DNA of 41,437 nucleotides from Actinomycetes bacterium (GTDB lineage: Bacteria > Actinomycetota > Thermoleophilia > BMS3ABIN01). The DNA lies in NCBI GenBank assembly GCA_024276735.1, contig JAJRWQ010000050.1:1-41437 (forward strand). The letters are read 5' to 3'. Below are positions 17,686 through 27,989 of this stretch, piece by piece. The position numbers and the translations under genes are program-made. Position 1 is the first letter of the stretch; each line of letters opens with the position of its first letter. The notes below the pieces were generated by a model, which was not told the origin of the DNA, ran no database searches, and saw only the letters and a list, made by a program, of their open reading frames with translations.

Positions 17686-19872
17686 TTGCTTCAGCAAAAA
17701 AGCATAGTAGAGAAGAGCGTCAAGGTCGGCGGCAAGACCGTCTCGCTGGAGACGGGCAAGCTGGCCGCCCAGGCCAACGGCGCCGTGGTCGTCCGTTGCG
17801 GCGACACCATGGTACTGGTAACAGCAACGGCGCGCACCGAGCCCAAGGAGGGGATCGATTTCTTCCCCCTCACCGTGGACATCGAGGAGCGCATGTACGC
17901 CGCCGGCAAGATCCCCGGCGGTTTCATCAAGCGGGAGGCGCGGCCGAGTGAGAAGGCGATCCTCACCGCGCGCCTGATCGACCGGCCCATCCGGCCCCGC
18001 TTTCCCAAGGGTTTCTCCAACGAGACCCAGATCATCGCCACCATCCTTTCCACCGACCAGGAGAACGCCTACGACGTGCTGGCCCTGCTGGGGGCCTCGG
18101 CGGCGCTCACCATCTCCGAGATCCCCTTCCAGGGGCCGATCGCGGCGGTGAGGGTGGGCCGCCTGGGCGGCGAGCTGCTGATCAATCCCACCCTGCCCCA
18201 GCAGCAGGAGTGCGACCTGAACATGATCGTCGCCGGCACCGAGGATTCCATCCTGATGCTGGACGCCTCGGCGGACGAGGTGAGCGAGGAGACGGCGATG
18301 GACGCCGTGCGCCTGGCCCGGGAGCCGATCCGCCAGCTCTGCCGGCTCCAGCAGGAGCTGGGAGAGGCGGTCGGCAAGGAGAAGTGGACCGTCGAGGAGC
18401 CGGAGGTGGACGCCGATCTCTACGCCCGGATCGATTCCCTGGCGCGGGCCGACTTCGAAGCCGCCAACGAGGTGGCGGACAAGCAGGAGCGCGCCGAACG
18501 GGTGGAGGCGATCCGCGAGCGCGTGCGCGGCGAGCTGCTGGGCGACGACACCGGCGACGACTTCGCCGCCGAGGTGGAGTCCATCCTCAGGGACGTGGAG
18601 AAGGACGTGGTCCGGCGCAGCATCGCCGTGGACAAGCGGCGGCCCGACGGCCGCGGCCTGGAGGAGATCCGGGAGATTTCCTGCGAGGTGGGCGTCGCCC
18701 CCCGCACCCACGGCTCGGCGCTGTTCACCCGCGGCCAGACCCAGGCGATGACCCTGCTCACCCTGGGCGCCGTCGGCGACGAGCAGCGGATCGACGGCCT
18801 GGGCCTGGAGGAGAGCAAGCGCTACATCCACCACTACAACTTCCCGCCCTTCTGCGTGGGCGAGACCGGTTTCATGCGCGGCCCCAAGCGCCGCGACATC
18901 GGCCACGGGGCGCTGGCGGAGAAGGCGCTACTGCCGATGATCCCCGACGAGACCGAGTTCCCCTATACCATCCGCCTGGTGAGCGAGATCCTGGAGAGCA
19001 ACGGCTCGTCCTCGATGGCGGCCACCTGCGGCTCCAGCCTGGCGCTGATGGACGCCGGCGTGCAGATCAAGCGGCCGGTGGCGGGCATCGCCATCGGGCT
19101 GGTGGTGCGCAGCAGCTGCCGCGCCTGCGGCCACGAGGGCGTCTTCCTGCGCCGCTGTGACAAGTGCCAGTCGGAGGACGTGGACCGGCACTACGTGATC
19201 CTCACCGACATCGCCGGCATCGAGGATCACCTGGGCGACATGGACTTCAAGGTGGCCGGCTCCTCCGAGGGCCTCACCGCCATCCAGATGGACCTGAAGA
19301 TCAAGGAGGGAATCACCCCCGAGATCATGGAAGAGGCGCTGCAGCAGGCCAAGCGCGGCCGCGAGTTCGTGCTGGCGAAGATGCTGGAAGTGCTGCCGGA
19401 GCCGCGCGAGGAGCTCTCCGAGTACGCGCCGCGCATCTTCACCATCCAGATCGACCCCGACAAGATCGGCGTCATCATCGGCAAGGGCGGCGAGACCATC
19501 CGCGGCATGGTGGAGGAGTTCGACGTCTCCATCGACGTGGAGGAGGACGGCACCGTCTTCATCTGCAGCAACGACGGTTCCAGCGCCGAGGGCGTCATCA
19601 AGCGCATCACCGACCTCACCAAGGAAGTGGAGAAGGGCGACGTCATCGTCGGCAAGGTGGTGAAGATCACCGACTTCGGCGCCTTCGTGGAGCTGAAGCG
19701 CGGCGTCGACGGCCTGGCGCACATCTCCAACCTGGCCGATCACCGGGTGAAGCGGGTGGAAGACGTGGTCAAGCGCGGGCAGATGGTGAAGGTGGAAGTG
19801 ATCGACGTGCGCGAGGACCGCGGCAAGCAGCGCATCGGACTCAAGGTGGTTGACCCCAATCCAGAAGTATAA
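17686..19872 (+). CDS. pnp: Polyribonucleotide nucleotidyltransferase (PNPase) with a zinc-ribbon-like insertion
   Basis: RNase PH-like cores, [13 protein letters not shown], KH ([15 protein letters not shown]) and S1 ([20 protein letters not shown]) domains. TTG start with GAGGAG at 17673. Confidence 0.96.
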   Translation: [728 protein letters not shown]

Positions 19873-21157
19873 GCTGCAACAGCTCGACGGCGGCGGGCGG
19901 GTGATCTGCGAGCAGCTCCCCGCCGTGCGCTCGGTATCGCTGGGTTTCTGGATCGGCTCCGGTTCGCGCCACGAGCGCCCGGACGAAAACGGCATCAGTC
20001 ATTTCATCGAGCACCTGCTCTTCAAGGGCAGCGCCCGGTTCGGTGCCGTGGATATCGCCCGCATCTTCGATTCCTTCGGTGCCGACATCAACGCCGCCAC
20101 CGCCCGCGAGTACACCGTGGTTCACGCCCGCTTCCTGGACGCCCACCTGGAGGAGGCGTTCGAGGTGATGGCCGACATGGTAGTGCGCCCGGCGTTCGCG
20201 GAGATCGACCAGGAGCGCGAGGTGGTGGTGGAGGAGATCGCCATGTACGAGGATTCACCCGCGGACCTGGTCGCCGACTACCTGGTGCAGGCCGTTTTCG
20301 GCGATCACCCCCTGGGCAAGAGCGTGCTGGGAACGGTGCCGGTGATTGCCGGCATCGACGAGCCGCGGCTGCGGCGCTACCACGCCGAGCATTACACCCG
20401 CCCCAACCTGGTGGTGGCCGCCGCCGGCAACGTGGAGCTGGAGCAGCTCGCCGAGCTGGCCGCGCGGCACCTCGACGGCGCGGGCGCGGACGACGCCGCG
20501 CCCGGCGACCGGGAGCCGCCGCCGGCGGAGCCGGCGCCCCGCGCCTGCTTCTACGAGAAGGACACGCAGCAGTACCACGTGTGCATCGGCGGCCCCGGGC
20601 TGCCGCGCGGGGCGGCGGACAAGTTCGCCCTCTCCATCCTCGACGCCCTGCTGGGGTCCACCGTCAGCTCGCGGCTGTTCCAGGAGGTGCGGGAGAAGCG
20701 CGGCCTCGCCTACTCGATTTATTCCTATGCCTCCTTTTACGCCGACACGGGGCTGGTGGGCATCTACTTCGGCTGCCGCAGCGAGAGCGTGGAGCCGGTG
20801 ACCGCCATCGTCCGCGAGCAGCTGCAGTCGCTGATGGACGACGGCGTTCAGGCGCAGGAGCTCGAGCGCGCCAAGGAGAGCGCCAAGGGCAAGATCGTCC
20901 TGGGCATGGAGACCACCCACAGCCGCATGAGCCGCCTGGGCAAGCTCACGGTCACCGGCTCGGAGATCCTCTCCATCGACGAGATCATCGAGCGCATCGA
21001 CGCCGTCACCGCGGAGGACGTGGCGCGGGTGGCGCGCCGCTTCTACGACCCGGCCCGGCTCACCGCCGTGGCCATCGGCCCCGAGATGGGGGTGTTCGAC
21101 GCGGCGGCGGCGGAGCTCGGCGGCAACCGCAACCTCTCGGTAAGGGCGTGTGGATGA
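19850..21157 (+). CDS. M16 family zinc peptidase (processing-protease-like)
   Basis: HFIEHLLFKG (HxxEH) with downstream EREVVVEEI; Rxx..RGLAYSIYSY; adjacent to pnp. Confidence 0.92.
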   Translation: MTPIQKYKLQQLDGGGRVICEQLPAVRSVSLGFWIGSGSRHERPDENGISHFIEHLLFKGSARFGAVDIARIFDSFGADINAATAREYTVVHARFLDAHLEEAFEVMADMVVRPAFAEIDQEREVVVEEIAMYEDSPADLVADYLVQAVFGDHPLGKSVLGTVPVIAGIDEPRLRRYHAEHYTRPNLVVAAAGNVELEQLAELAARHLDGAGADDAAPGDREPPPAEPAPRACFYEKDTQQYHVCIGGPGLPRGAADKFALSILDALLGSTVSSRLFQEVREKRGLAYSIYSYASFYADTGLVGIYFGCRSESVEPVTAIVREQLQSLMDDGVQAQELERAKESAKGKIVLGMETTHSRMSRLGKLTVTGSEILSIDEIIERIDAVTAEDVARVARRFYDPARLTAVAIGPEMGVFDAAAAELGGNRNLSVRACG

Positions 21158-22260
21158 CCATGGAGGCGGCACCGGGAAAGACGCACCTGGACGCGGTGGA
21201 GGAGAAGGTGCGCGCCGGCGAGCGCCTCTCCTTCGAGGACGGCATGGCCCTGCTGGAGAGCCGTGACCTCCTGCGCGTGGGGGCGATGGCCGACCTCGCC
21301 CGCAGGCGCATCGCCGGCGACGAGGTCTACTTCGTCAACAACCGGCACATCAACCACACCAACGTCTGCGGCAACCGTTGCCGTTTCTGCGCCTTCAGCG
21401 TCGAGGAGGGCGGCGAGGGCGCCTATACCATGACCCTGGACGAGGTGCTGGAGCGGGCGCGCGAGTCGCTGGCCGACGGCATCACCGAGCTGCATATCGT
21501 CGGCGGCGAGCATCCCTCGCTGCCCTACGATTACTACGTGGAGATGATCGCCGCCCTGCACCGGCTGGACCCCCCGGTGCACATCCAGGCGTTCACCGCC
21601 AGCGAGATCGCCTTTTTTGCCCGCCGCGCCGGCAAGAGCGTGCGCGAGGTGCTGCTGGAGCTGAAACAGGCGGGACTGGGTAGCCTCCCCGGCGGCGGCG
21701 CCGAGATCTTTTCCGAGCGGGTGCGGGGCCAGGTTTGCAGCCGCAAGATCTCCGGCGACGGCTGGCTGGAGGTGATGCGCACCGCCCACCAGGTGGGGCT
21801 CAAGTCCAACGCCACCATGCTCTACGGCCACGTGGAGACGCCGGCGGAGCGAATCGAGCACCTGCTGAAACTGCGGGAGCTCCAGGACGAGACCGGCGGC
21901 TTCGGCAGCTTCATCCCCCTTTCCTTCCACCCGGCCAACACCGAGCTGGAGCACCTGCCCGGCCCCACCGGCTTCGACGACCTGCTGATGCTGGCGGTGA
22001 GCCGGCTGATGCTGGACAATTTCCGCAACATCAAGGCTTTCTGGATCATGACCGGCGTCAAGCTGGCCCAGGTATCGCTGCATTTCGGGGTCAACGACAT
22101 CGACGGTACCGTGGTGGAGGAGAAGATCACCCACTCCGCCGGCGCCACCACTGGCGAGGCGCTGGCCAAGGAGGAATTGGTGCGGCTGATCCGCGACGCT
22201 GGCCGCGTGCCGGTGGAGCGTGACACCCTCTACAACGTCGTGCGCCGTTACCAGGCCTAG
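21154..22260 (+). CDS. mqnE: Aminofutalosine synthase MqnE (radical SAM)
   Basis: CGNRCRFCAF radical SAM motif, AFTASEI, LPGGGAEIFSERVRGQVCSRKISGDGWLEVMRTAHQVGLKSNATMLYGHVET. Confidence 0.92.
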   Translation: MTMEAAPGKTHLDAVEEKVRAGERLSFEDGMALLESRDLLRVGAMADLARRRIAGDEVYFVNNRHINHTNVCGNRCRFCAFSVEEGGEGAYTMTLDEVLERARESLADGITELHIVGGEHPSLPYDYYVEMIAALHRLDPPVHIQAFTASEIAFFARRAGKSVREVLLELKQAGLGSLPGGGAEIFSERVRGQVCSRKISGDGWLEVMRTAHQVGLKSNATMLYGHVETPAERIEHLLKLRELQDETGGFGSFIPLSFHPANTELEHLPGPTGFDDLLMLAVSRLMLDNFRNIKAFWIMTGVKLAQVSLHFGVNDIDGTVVEEKITHSAGATTGEALAKEELVRLIRDAGRVPVERDTLYNVVRRYQA

Positions 22261-22335
22261 CGGCACGGCGCCGGGTGCGGCCCTGCCTGCGGCTGCCTCC
22301 CGGGACCGGGCCTTGGGGCCATTGCGAGGAAAGAG

Positions 22336-23208
22336 ATGGCGAGCACCAGGGAAAAAGAGGACCTCCAGCGGGCGACGATCCGCATCGGTCACTTCGAGTT
22401 TCTCAACGGCTACCCCCTGTACTACGGGCTGGAGCGGGGCGCCGGCTGGAACTGCTTCCAGCTGGTGAGCGGCGTGCCCACCCGCCTCAACCGGCTGCTG
22501 CTGGAGGGCGGCCTGGACATCGGCCCCATATCCTCCATCGAGTACGCCGCCCACGCCGGCGAGCTGCTGCTCTTGCCGCGCATCTCCATCACCGCCGACG
22601 GTGCCGTGGACAGCATCCGCCTCATTTCCCGGAAGCCCATCGAGACGGTGACCGCGGTGGGGCTCACCGCCCAGAGCGCCACCTCGGTGGTGCTGCTGGA
22701 GGTGATCCTGGAGCAGGCCTACGGGCTGTCGCCGCGCTACGACCGGCTGGACGACGCCGCCGGCGGTGGTGACCTGGCGGCGCAGCTCGCCGGGCGCGAC
22801 GCGGTGTTGCTGATCGGTGACCGGGCGCTGGAGGCGCATTACGGTGACACCCGGGGGCTCTACAGCTACGACCTGGGCAGCGAGTGGAAGCGGCTCACCG
22901 GCCTGCCGATGGTCTTCGCCCTCTGGGCGGTACGTCGCTCCTTCTACCGGGAGCGCCCGGAGGAGACCCTGGAGGTACAGGACCGCCTGCTTTATTCCCT
23001 GGAGTACTGCCGCGGCCACTGGGACGAGGTGGTGGCGGCGGCGGCCGGGGTCTACCCCTTCTCCGAGGAGCTGCTGCGCTCGTATTTCCGGCGCCTGCGC
23101 TACGATCTCACCGACGAGTACCGCCGGGGGCTTACGGAGTTCTACCGCCGGGCGGCGGCGGTGGGCGCGGCGGCGGCGGTGCCGGAGCTGGAATTCGTGG
23201 GAGGCTGA
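22336..23208 (+). CDS. mqnA: Chorismate dehydratase MqnA
   Basis: IRIGHFEFLNGYPLYYGLE, GVPTRLNRLLLEGGLDIGPISSIEYA, LLPRISITADGAVDSIRLISRKP; flanked by mqnE and mqnC. Confidence 0.9.
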   Translation: MASTREKEDLQRATIRIGHFEFLNGYPLYYGLERGAGWNCFQLVSGVPTRLNRLLLEGGLDIGPISSIEYAAHAGELLLLPRISITADGAVDSIRLISRKPIETVTAVGLTAQSATSVVLLEVILEQAYGLSPRYDRLDDAAGGGDLAAQLAGRDAVLLIGDRALEAHYGDTRGLYSYDLGSEWKRLTGLPMVFALWAVRRSFYRERPEETLEVQDRLLYSLEYCRGHWDEVVAAAAGVYPFSEELLRSYFRRLRYDLTDEYRRGLTEFYRRAAAVGAAAAVPELEFVGG

Positions 23209-23210
23209 AG

Positions 23211-24272
<1,062 letters not shown>

Positions 24273-24384
24273 TTTCCGCCGCCGCGCGCTGACCCGGACC
24301 CGCCGCGGGCGGGGGACGGGGTTGAAAAAACGCTGCCGCTGCCCTGCCGGCCTGCCGCCGCCGTGGCCACCAACGCCACCGCAA

Positions 24385-24414
24385 TTGACTTTACCCCGGG
24401 GCTGCTGCTAGAAT
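24385..24414 (+). promoter_or_regulatory. Sigma70-type promoter of the hdr-flx operon (TTGACT-N18-TAGAAT)
   Basis: TTGACT at 24385-24390, TAGAAT at 24409-24414. Confidence 0.7.
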
Positions 24415-24425
24415 CTGTTACAAGT

Positions 24426-24443
24426 TTGAGAAAACTTTCACAA
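24426..24443 (+). promoter_or_regulatory. Rex-like operator (TTGAGAA-AACT-TTCACAA)
   Basis: 18-mer with one mismatch from a TTGTGAA-N4-TTCACAA palindrome, located just downstream of the predicted -10. Confidence 0.65.
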
Positions 24444-24444
24444 G

Positions 24445-24518
24445 CTCGACGGTCTGCCACGGCTTTCTGGGGGGAGCTGGAAGCAGAGGTTGGCACCGCC
24501 GAGTTTTGTTGTTTTTTC
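24445..24518 (+). terminator. Large terminator-like hairpin with U tract in the hdr-flx leader
   Basis: CTCGACGGTCTGCCA pairs with TGGCACCGCCGAG (12 bp, one mismatch, 2-nt bulge), directly followed by TTTTGTTGTTTTTT. The loop contains a smaller GCTTTC/GGAAGC hairpin. Confidence 0.65.
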
Positions 24519-24592
24519 GGGGCTTGTAACGCGTGCGGGTGCGGCCGGCCGGGGAACCGGCGGCGCCACGTGGCCGGAAGGTGGCGAGGGCG

Positions 24593-25159
24593 ATGATCGA
24601 GGCAGCGAAGACGATCAGGGCCGGCGAGGAGATGCTGGCGGAGATCGAGCGCCGTTCGGGGCAGGATGTTTCCTCCTGCTACCAGTGCGGCACCTGCAGT
24701 TCCACCTGCACCGCCACCCTTGCCTTCGACTACCCGCCGCACCTGTTCATGCGCCTGCTGCAGCTGGGGCTGGTGGAGCGGGCACTGGCCTCGCGCACGG
24801 CCCAGATGTGCTACGACTGCATGACCTGTTCCTCGCGCTGTCCCGTGGGCATCGACGTCGCCGACGTGATCGAGACCACCAAGAACATCGCCGACGAGTC
24901 CGGCCGTTCCCGGCCGCCGAAGGAGGTGGCGCTCTTCCGCCGCCTCTTCCTGAGGAACGTCTGCCGCCACGGGCGCCTGCACGAGGCCGGCCTGCTGGCC
25001 TGGTACAACATCAAGAGCGGGCAGTTCTTCAACGATCTTTCCCTGGTGCCGTTGGTGCTGAGGAAGAAGAAAGTGCACCTGGTGCCGCCGCGGATCCGCC
25101 AGCGGCGCGAGCTCAGGCGCATTTTCCGGCAGGCAAAGACGAAACCGGGGGCCAAGTGA
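24593..25159 (+). CDS. hdrC: Heterodisulfide reductase-like subunit C (4Fe-4S)
   Basis: SSCYQCGTCSSTCTATLAFDYPPHLFMRLLQLG and MCYDCMTCSSRCPVGIDVADVIE. Confidence 0.9.
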   Translation: MIEAAKTIRAGEEMLAEIERRSGQDVSSCYQCGTCSSTCTATLAFDYPPHLFMRLLQLGLVERALASRTAQMCYDCMTCSSRCPVGIDVADVIETTKNIADESGRSRPPKEVALFRRLFLRNVCRHGRLHEAGLLAWYNIKSGQFFNDLSLVPLVLRKKKVHLVPPRIRQRRELRRIFRQAKTKPGAK

Positions 25160-26031
25160 GCAAGTACGCCTACTTTCCCGGCTGCTCGCTGGCCAGCAGC
25201 TCCATGGAGTACGACACCTCCTTCCGGCTGGTGGCGCGGGAGTTCGGCATCGAGCTTCAGGAGCTCGACGACTGGAACTGCTGCGGCGCCTCGCCGGCGC
25301 CCCACCACTGGGTGGAGGTGCTGGGGGTGCTGCTGGCGGCGCGCAACCTGCACATCGCCGGCGCCGGCGAGGCGCCGCTGGTGGCGCCCTGCGCCGGCTG
25401 CTACAACCGGTTGAAGCACGCCCAGTACAAGCTGGAGCGTAACCAGGAGCTGCGCCGCCAGACCAGCGAGGTGCTGGGGGAAGAGGTGCGTTACCAGACC
25501 GAAGTGTTGAACATCGTCAAGATGCTCAACCGGGAGATCAAGCCCGGGGCGCTGGCGGAACGCGCCCGCGAACGCTTGGCCGGCGTCAGGCTGGCCCCGT
25601 ACTACGGCTGCCTGCTGGTGCGCCCGGCGGAGGTGATCGGCTACGACGATCCCCGGGACCCGAAAAAGATGGAGCCGCTGCTTAGGGCCACCGGCGCCGA
25701 GGTGCCCCACTTCGCGCTCAAGAGCGAATGCTGCGGCTCCTACATGGGCCTGGCCCGCAAGGAGATCGTGCTCCGCGCCAGCCACCGCATCATCGAGGCG
25801 GCGGTGGCGGCGGGGATCGACGCCCTGGTCACCGCCTGTCCCCTATGCCAGCAGAACCTGGACCTGCGCCAGGGGCAGATCAACAGGGCCTTCGGCACCT
25901 CCTTCCGGCTGCCGGTGCTCTACTTCAGCCAGGCGATCGGGCTGGCCCTGGGTGCCTCGCCCGAAGAGCTGGGCATCGACTCGCTGGCGGTGGAGCCGGA
26001 CGTGGACCGCTGGCTGAAAGGAGCGGCCTGA
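25156..26031 (+). CDS. hdrB: Heterodisulfide reductase-like subunit B (two CCG domains)
   Basis: YAYFPGCSLASSSMEYDTS, LDDWNCCGAS, APCAGCYNR, ECCGSYMG, ACPLCQQNLD. Confidence 0.93.
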   Translation: MSKYAYFPGCSLASSSMEYDTSFRLVAREFGIELQELDDWNCCGASPAPHHWVEVLGVLLAARNLHIAGAGEAPLVAPCAGCYNRLKHAQYKLERNQELRRQTSEVLGEEVRYQTEVLNIVKMLNREIKPGALAERARERLAGVRLAPYYGCLLVRPAEVIGYDDPRDPKKMEPLLRATGAEVPHFALKSECCGSYMGLARKEIVLRASHRIIEAAVAAGIDALVTACPLCQQNLDLRQGQINRAFGTSFRLPVLYFSQAIGLALGASPEELGIDSLAVEPDVDRWLKGAA

Positions 26032-27989
26032 TGCGCATCGGCGTCTTCGTCTGCCAGTGCGGCACCAACATCGCCGCCACCGTCGATACCGAGGCGGTGG
26101 CGGAAGCGGCCATGTCGATGCGCGACGTCTACCACGCCGAGAGCATCCAGTACTCGTGTTCCGATCCCGGGCAGCGGCAGGTGATCGCCGCCGCCCACCA
26201 GCACCGGCTGGACCGGGTGGTGATCGCCGCCTGCTCGCCGCGCATGCACGAGACCACCTTCCAGCGGGCGGTGATCCAGGCGGGCATCAATCCCTTCATG
26301 CTGGAGATGGTGAACATCCGCGAGCAGTGCTCGTGGATCCACGAGGACCGGGAGGTGGCGACCACCAAGGCCATCGACCTGGTGGCGGCCGGCGTGGCGC
26401 GGGTGCGCGGCCAGGTGCCGCTGAAGCGGGGACGGGTGCCGGTGGTGGGTGAGGCGCTGGTGGTCGGCGGCGGCATCGCCGGTATCCAGGCGGCGCTGGA
26501 CATCGCCGATGCCGGCATGCCGGTGACGCTGGTGGAGCGGGAACCCACCATCGGCGGCAACATGGCGCGGCTGGACAAGACCTTTCCCACCCTCGACTGC
26601 TCGTCGTGCATCCTCACCCCGCGTATGGTGGAGCTCAAGCACCACGAGAACATCAGGCTGATGGTGAGCTCGGAAGTGACCGCCGTGCGCGGCTACATCG
26701 GCAACTTCGAGGTGGACATCCGCAAGAAGGCCACCTGCGTGGACGAGGAGAAATGCACCGGCTGTCGCATCTGCGAGGAGAAATGCCCCAGCAGGGCGCC
26801 GGACGAGTTCAACGCCGGCGTGGGCGAATCGAAGGCGATCTCCATCGCCTTCCCCCAGGCGGTGCCCCTGGTGGCGGCGCTGCGCAAGGAGCACTGCCGC
26901 CAGTTCATCAAGGGCAAGTGCGGCGTCTGCAAGAAGGTCTGCCCGGCGGACGCCGTGGACTACGAGCAGGAGGACGAGCTGCACACGGAGAAGTTCGGCG
27001 CCATCATCGTCGCCACCGGCTACCGGCTCTTCGACTGGGAGGGCGCCTACCCGGACTACGGCGGCGGCCTCTACCCGGACGTCATCACCTCCCTGCAGTA
27101 CGAGCGTATGCTCTCGGCCTCGGGCCCCACGGGCGGTCACATCGTCCGCCCCTCCGACGGCCGGGAGCCGCGGGACATCGTCTTCCTCTCCTGCGTGGGC
27201 TCGCGCGCCGAGTCGGTGGGACGCCCCTTCTGCTGCAACGTCGGCTGCATGTACATCGCCAAGCAGGCGATCCAGACCCGGGAGCACCTGCCCGACTCGC
27301 GCTGCTACGTCTTCTACATGGACGTACGCGCCTGCGGCAAGGGCTACGAGGAGGTCTACCGCCGCGCCCAGGTGGAGGCGGGGGCCGTCTACCTGCGGGG
27401 GCGGGTGGGCAAGATCTATCCCCGCGGCGACAAGCTGGTGGTGATGGGTACCGATACTCTCATCGGCGACCAGGTGGAGATCGAGACCGACCTGGTGGTG
27501 CTGGCGGTAGGCTTCGCCGCCGCCGAGGGCGCGGGGGAGCTGGCGCGGCGGCTGAACATCGCCTACGACGGCTACCAGTTCTTTACCGAAAGCCATCCCA
27601 AGCTGCGGCCGGTGGAGACCACCACCGGCGGCATCTTCCTTGCCGGCGCCTGCCAGGGGCCCAAGGACATCCCCGCCTCGGTGGCGCAGGCGAGCGCCGC
27701 TGCCGCCAAGGCCATCCGCCTGCTCTCGCGGGAGGACCTGGAGACCAGCCCCATGGTGGCCGAGGTGAACCACATGCGCTGCATCGGCTGCTTCAAGTGC
27801 GCCGAGGTTTGTCCCTACAATGCCATCGAGAAACAAAAGCTGCATGACGGCCGCACGGTGGCGGTGATCATCGAGTCCCTGTGCCAGGGGTGCGGGCTCT
27901 GCAACGTGGCCTGCCCGCCGCAGGTGATCTCGCTGCGCGGCTATACCGACAACCAGCTGATCTCGGAAGTGGTGGAGGTGCTCAGGTGA
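26031..27989 (+). CDS. hdrA: Heterodisulfide reductase-like subunit A (FAD, multiple 4Fe-4S)
   Basis: GVFVCQCGTNI, ALVVGGGIAGIQAALDIADAG, CTGCRICEEKCP, CGVCKKVCPADAV, CIGCFKCAEVCPYNAI, CQGCGLCNVACPPQVI. Confidence 0.95.
   Translation: MRIGVFVCQCGTNIAATVDTEAVAEAAMSMRDVYHAESIQYSCSDPGQRQVIAAAHQHRLDRVVIAACSPRMHETTFQRAVIQAGINPFMLEMVNIREQCSWIHEDREVATTKAIDLVAAGVARVRGQVPLKRGRVPVVGEALVVGGGIAGIQAALDIADAGMPVTLVEREPTIGGNMARLDKTFPTLDCSSCILTPRMVELKHHENIRLMVSSEVTAVRGYIGNFEVDIRKKATCVDEEKCTGCRICEEKCPSRAPDEFNAGVGESKAISIAFPQAVPLVAALRKEHCRQFIKGKCGVCKKVCPADAVDYEQEDELHTEKFGAIIVATGYRLFDWEGAYPDYGGGLYPDVITSLQYERMLSASGPTGGHIVRPSDGREPRDIVFLSCVGSRAESVGRPFCCNVGCMYIAKQAIQTREHLPDSRCYVFYMDVRACGKGYEEVYRRAQVEAGAVYLRGRVGKIYPRGDKLVVMGTDTLIGDQVEIETDLVVLAVGFAAAEGAGELARRLNIAYDGYQFFTESHPKLRPVETTTGGIFLAGACQGPKDIPASVAQASAAAAKAIRLLSREDLETSPMVAEVNHMRCIGCFKCAEVCPYNAIEKQKLHDGRTVAVIIESLCQGCGLCNVACPPQVISLRGYTDNQLISEVVEVLR

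Noticed and set aside
21043-23019. 658-aa minus-strand ORF opposite mqnE/mqnA
   Set aside because: Shadow ORF; the coding strand has unambiguous radical SAM and MqnA motifs.
25920-27845. 641-aa minus-strand ORF opposite hdrA
   Set aside because: Shadow ORF with low-complexity H/D/V/A/G-rich translation and no recognisable domain.
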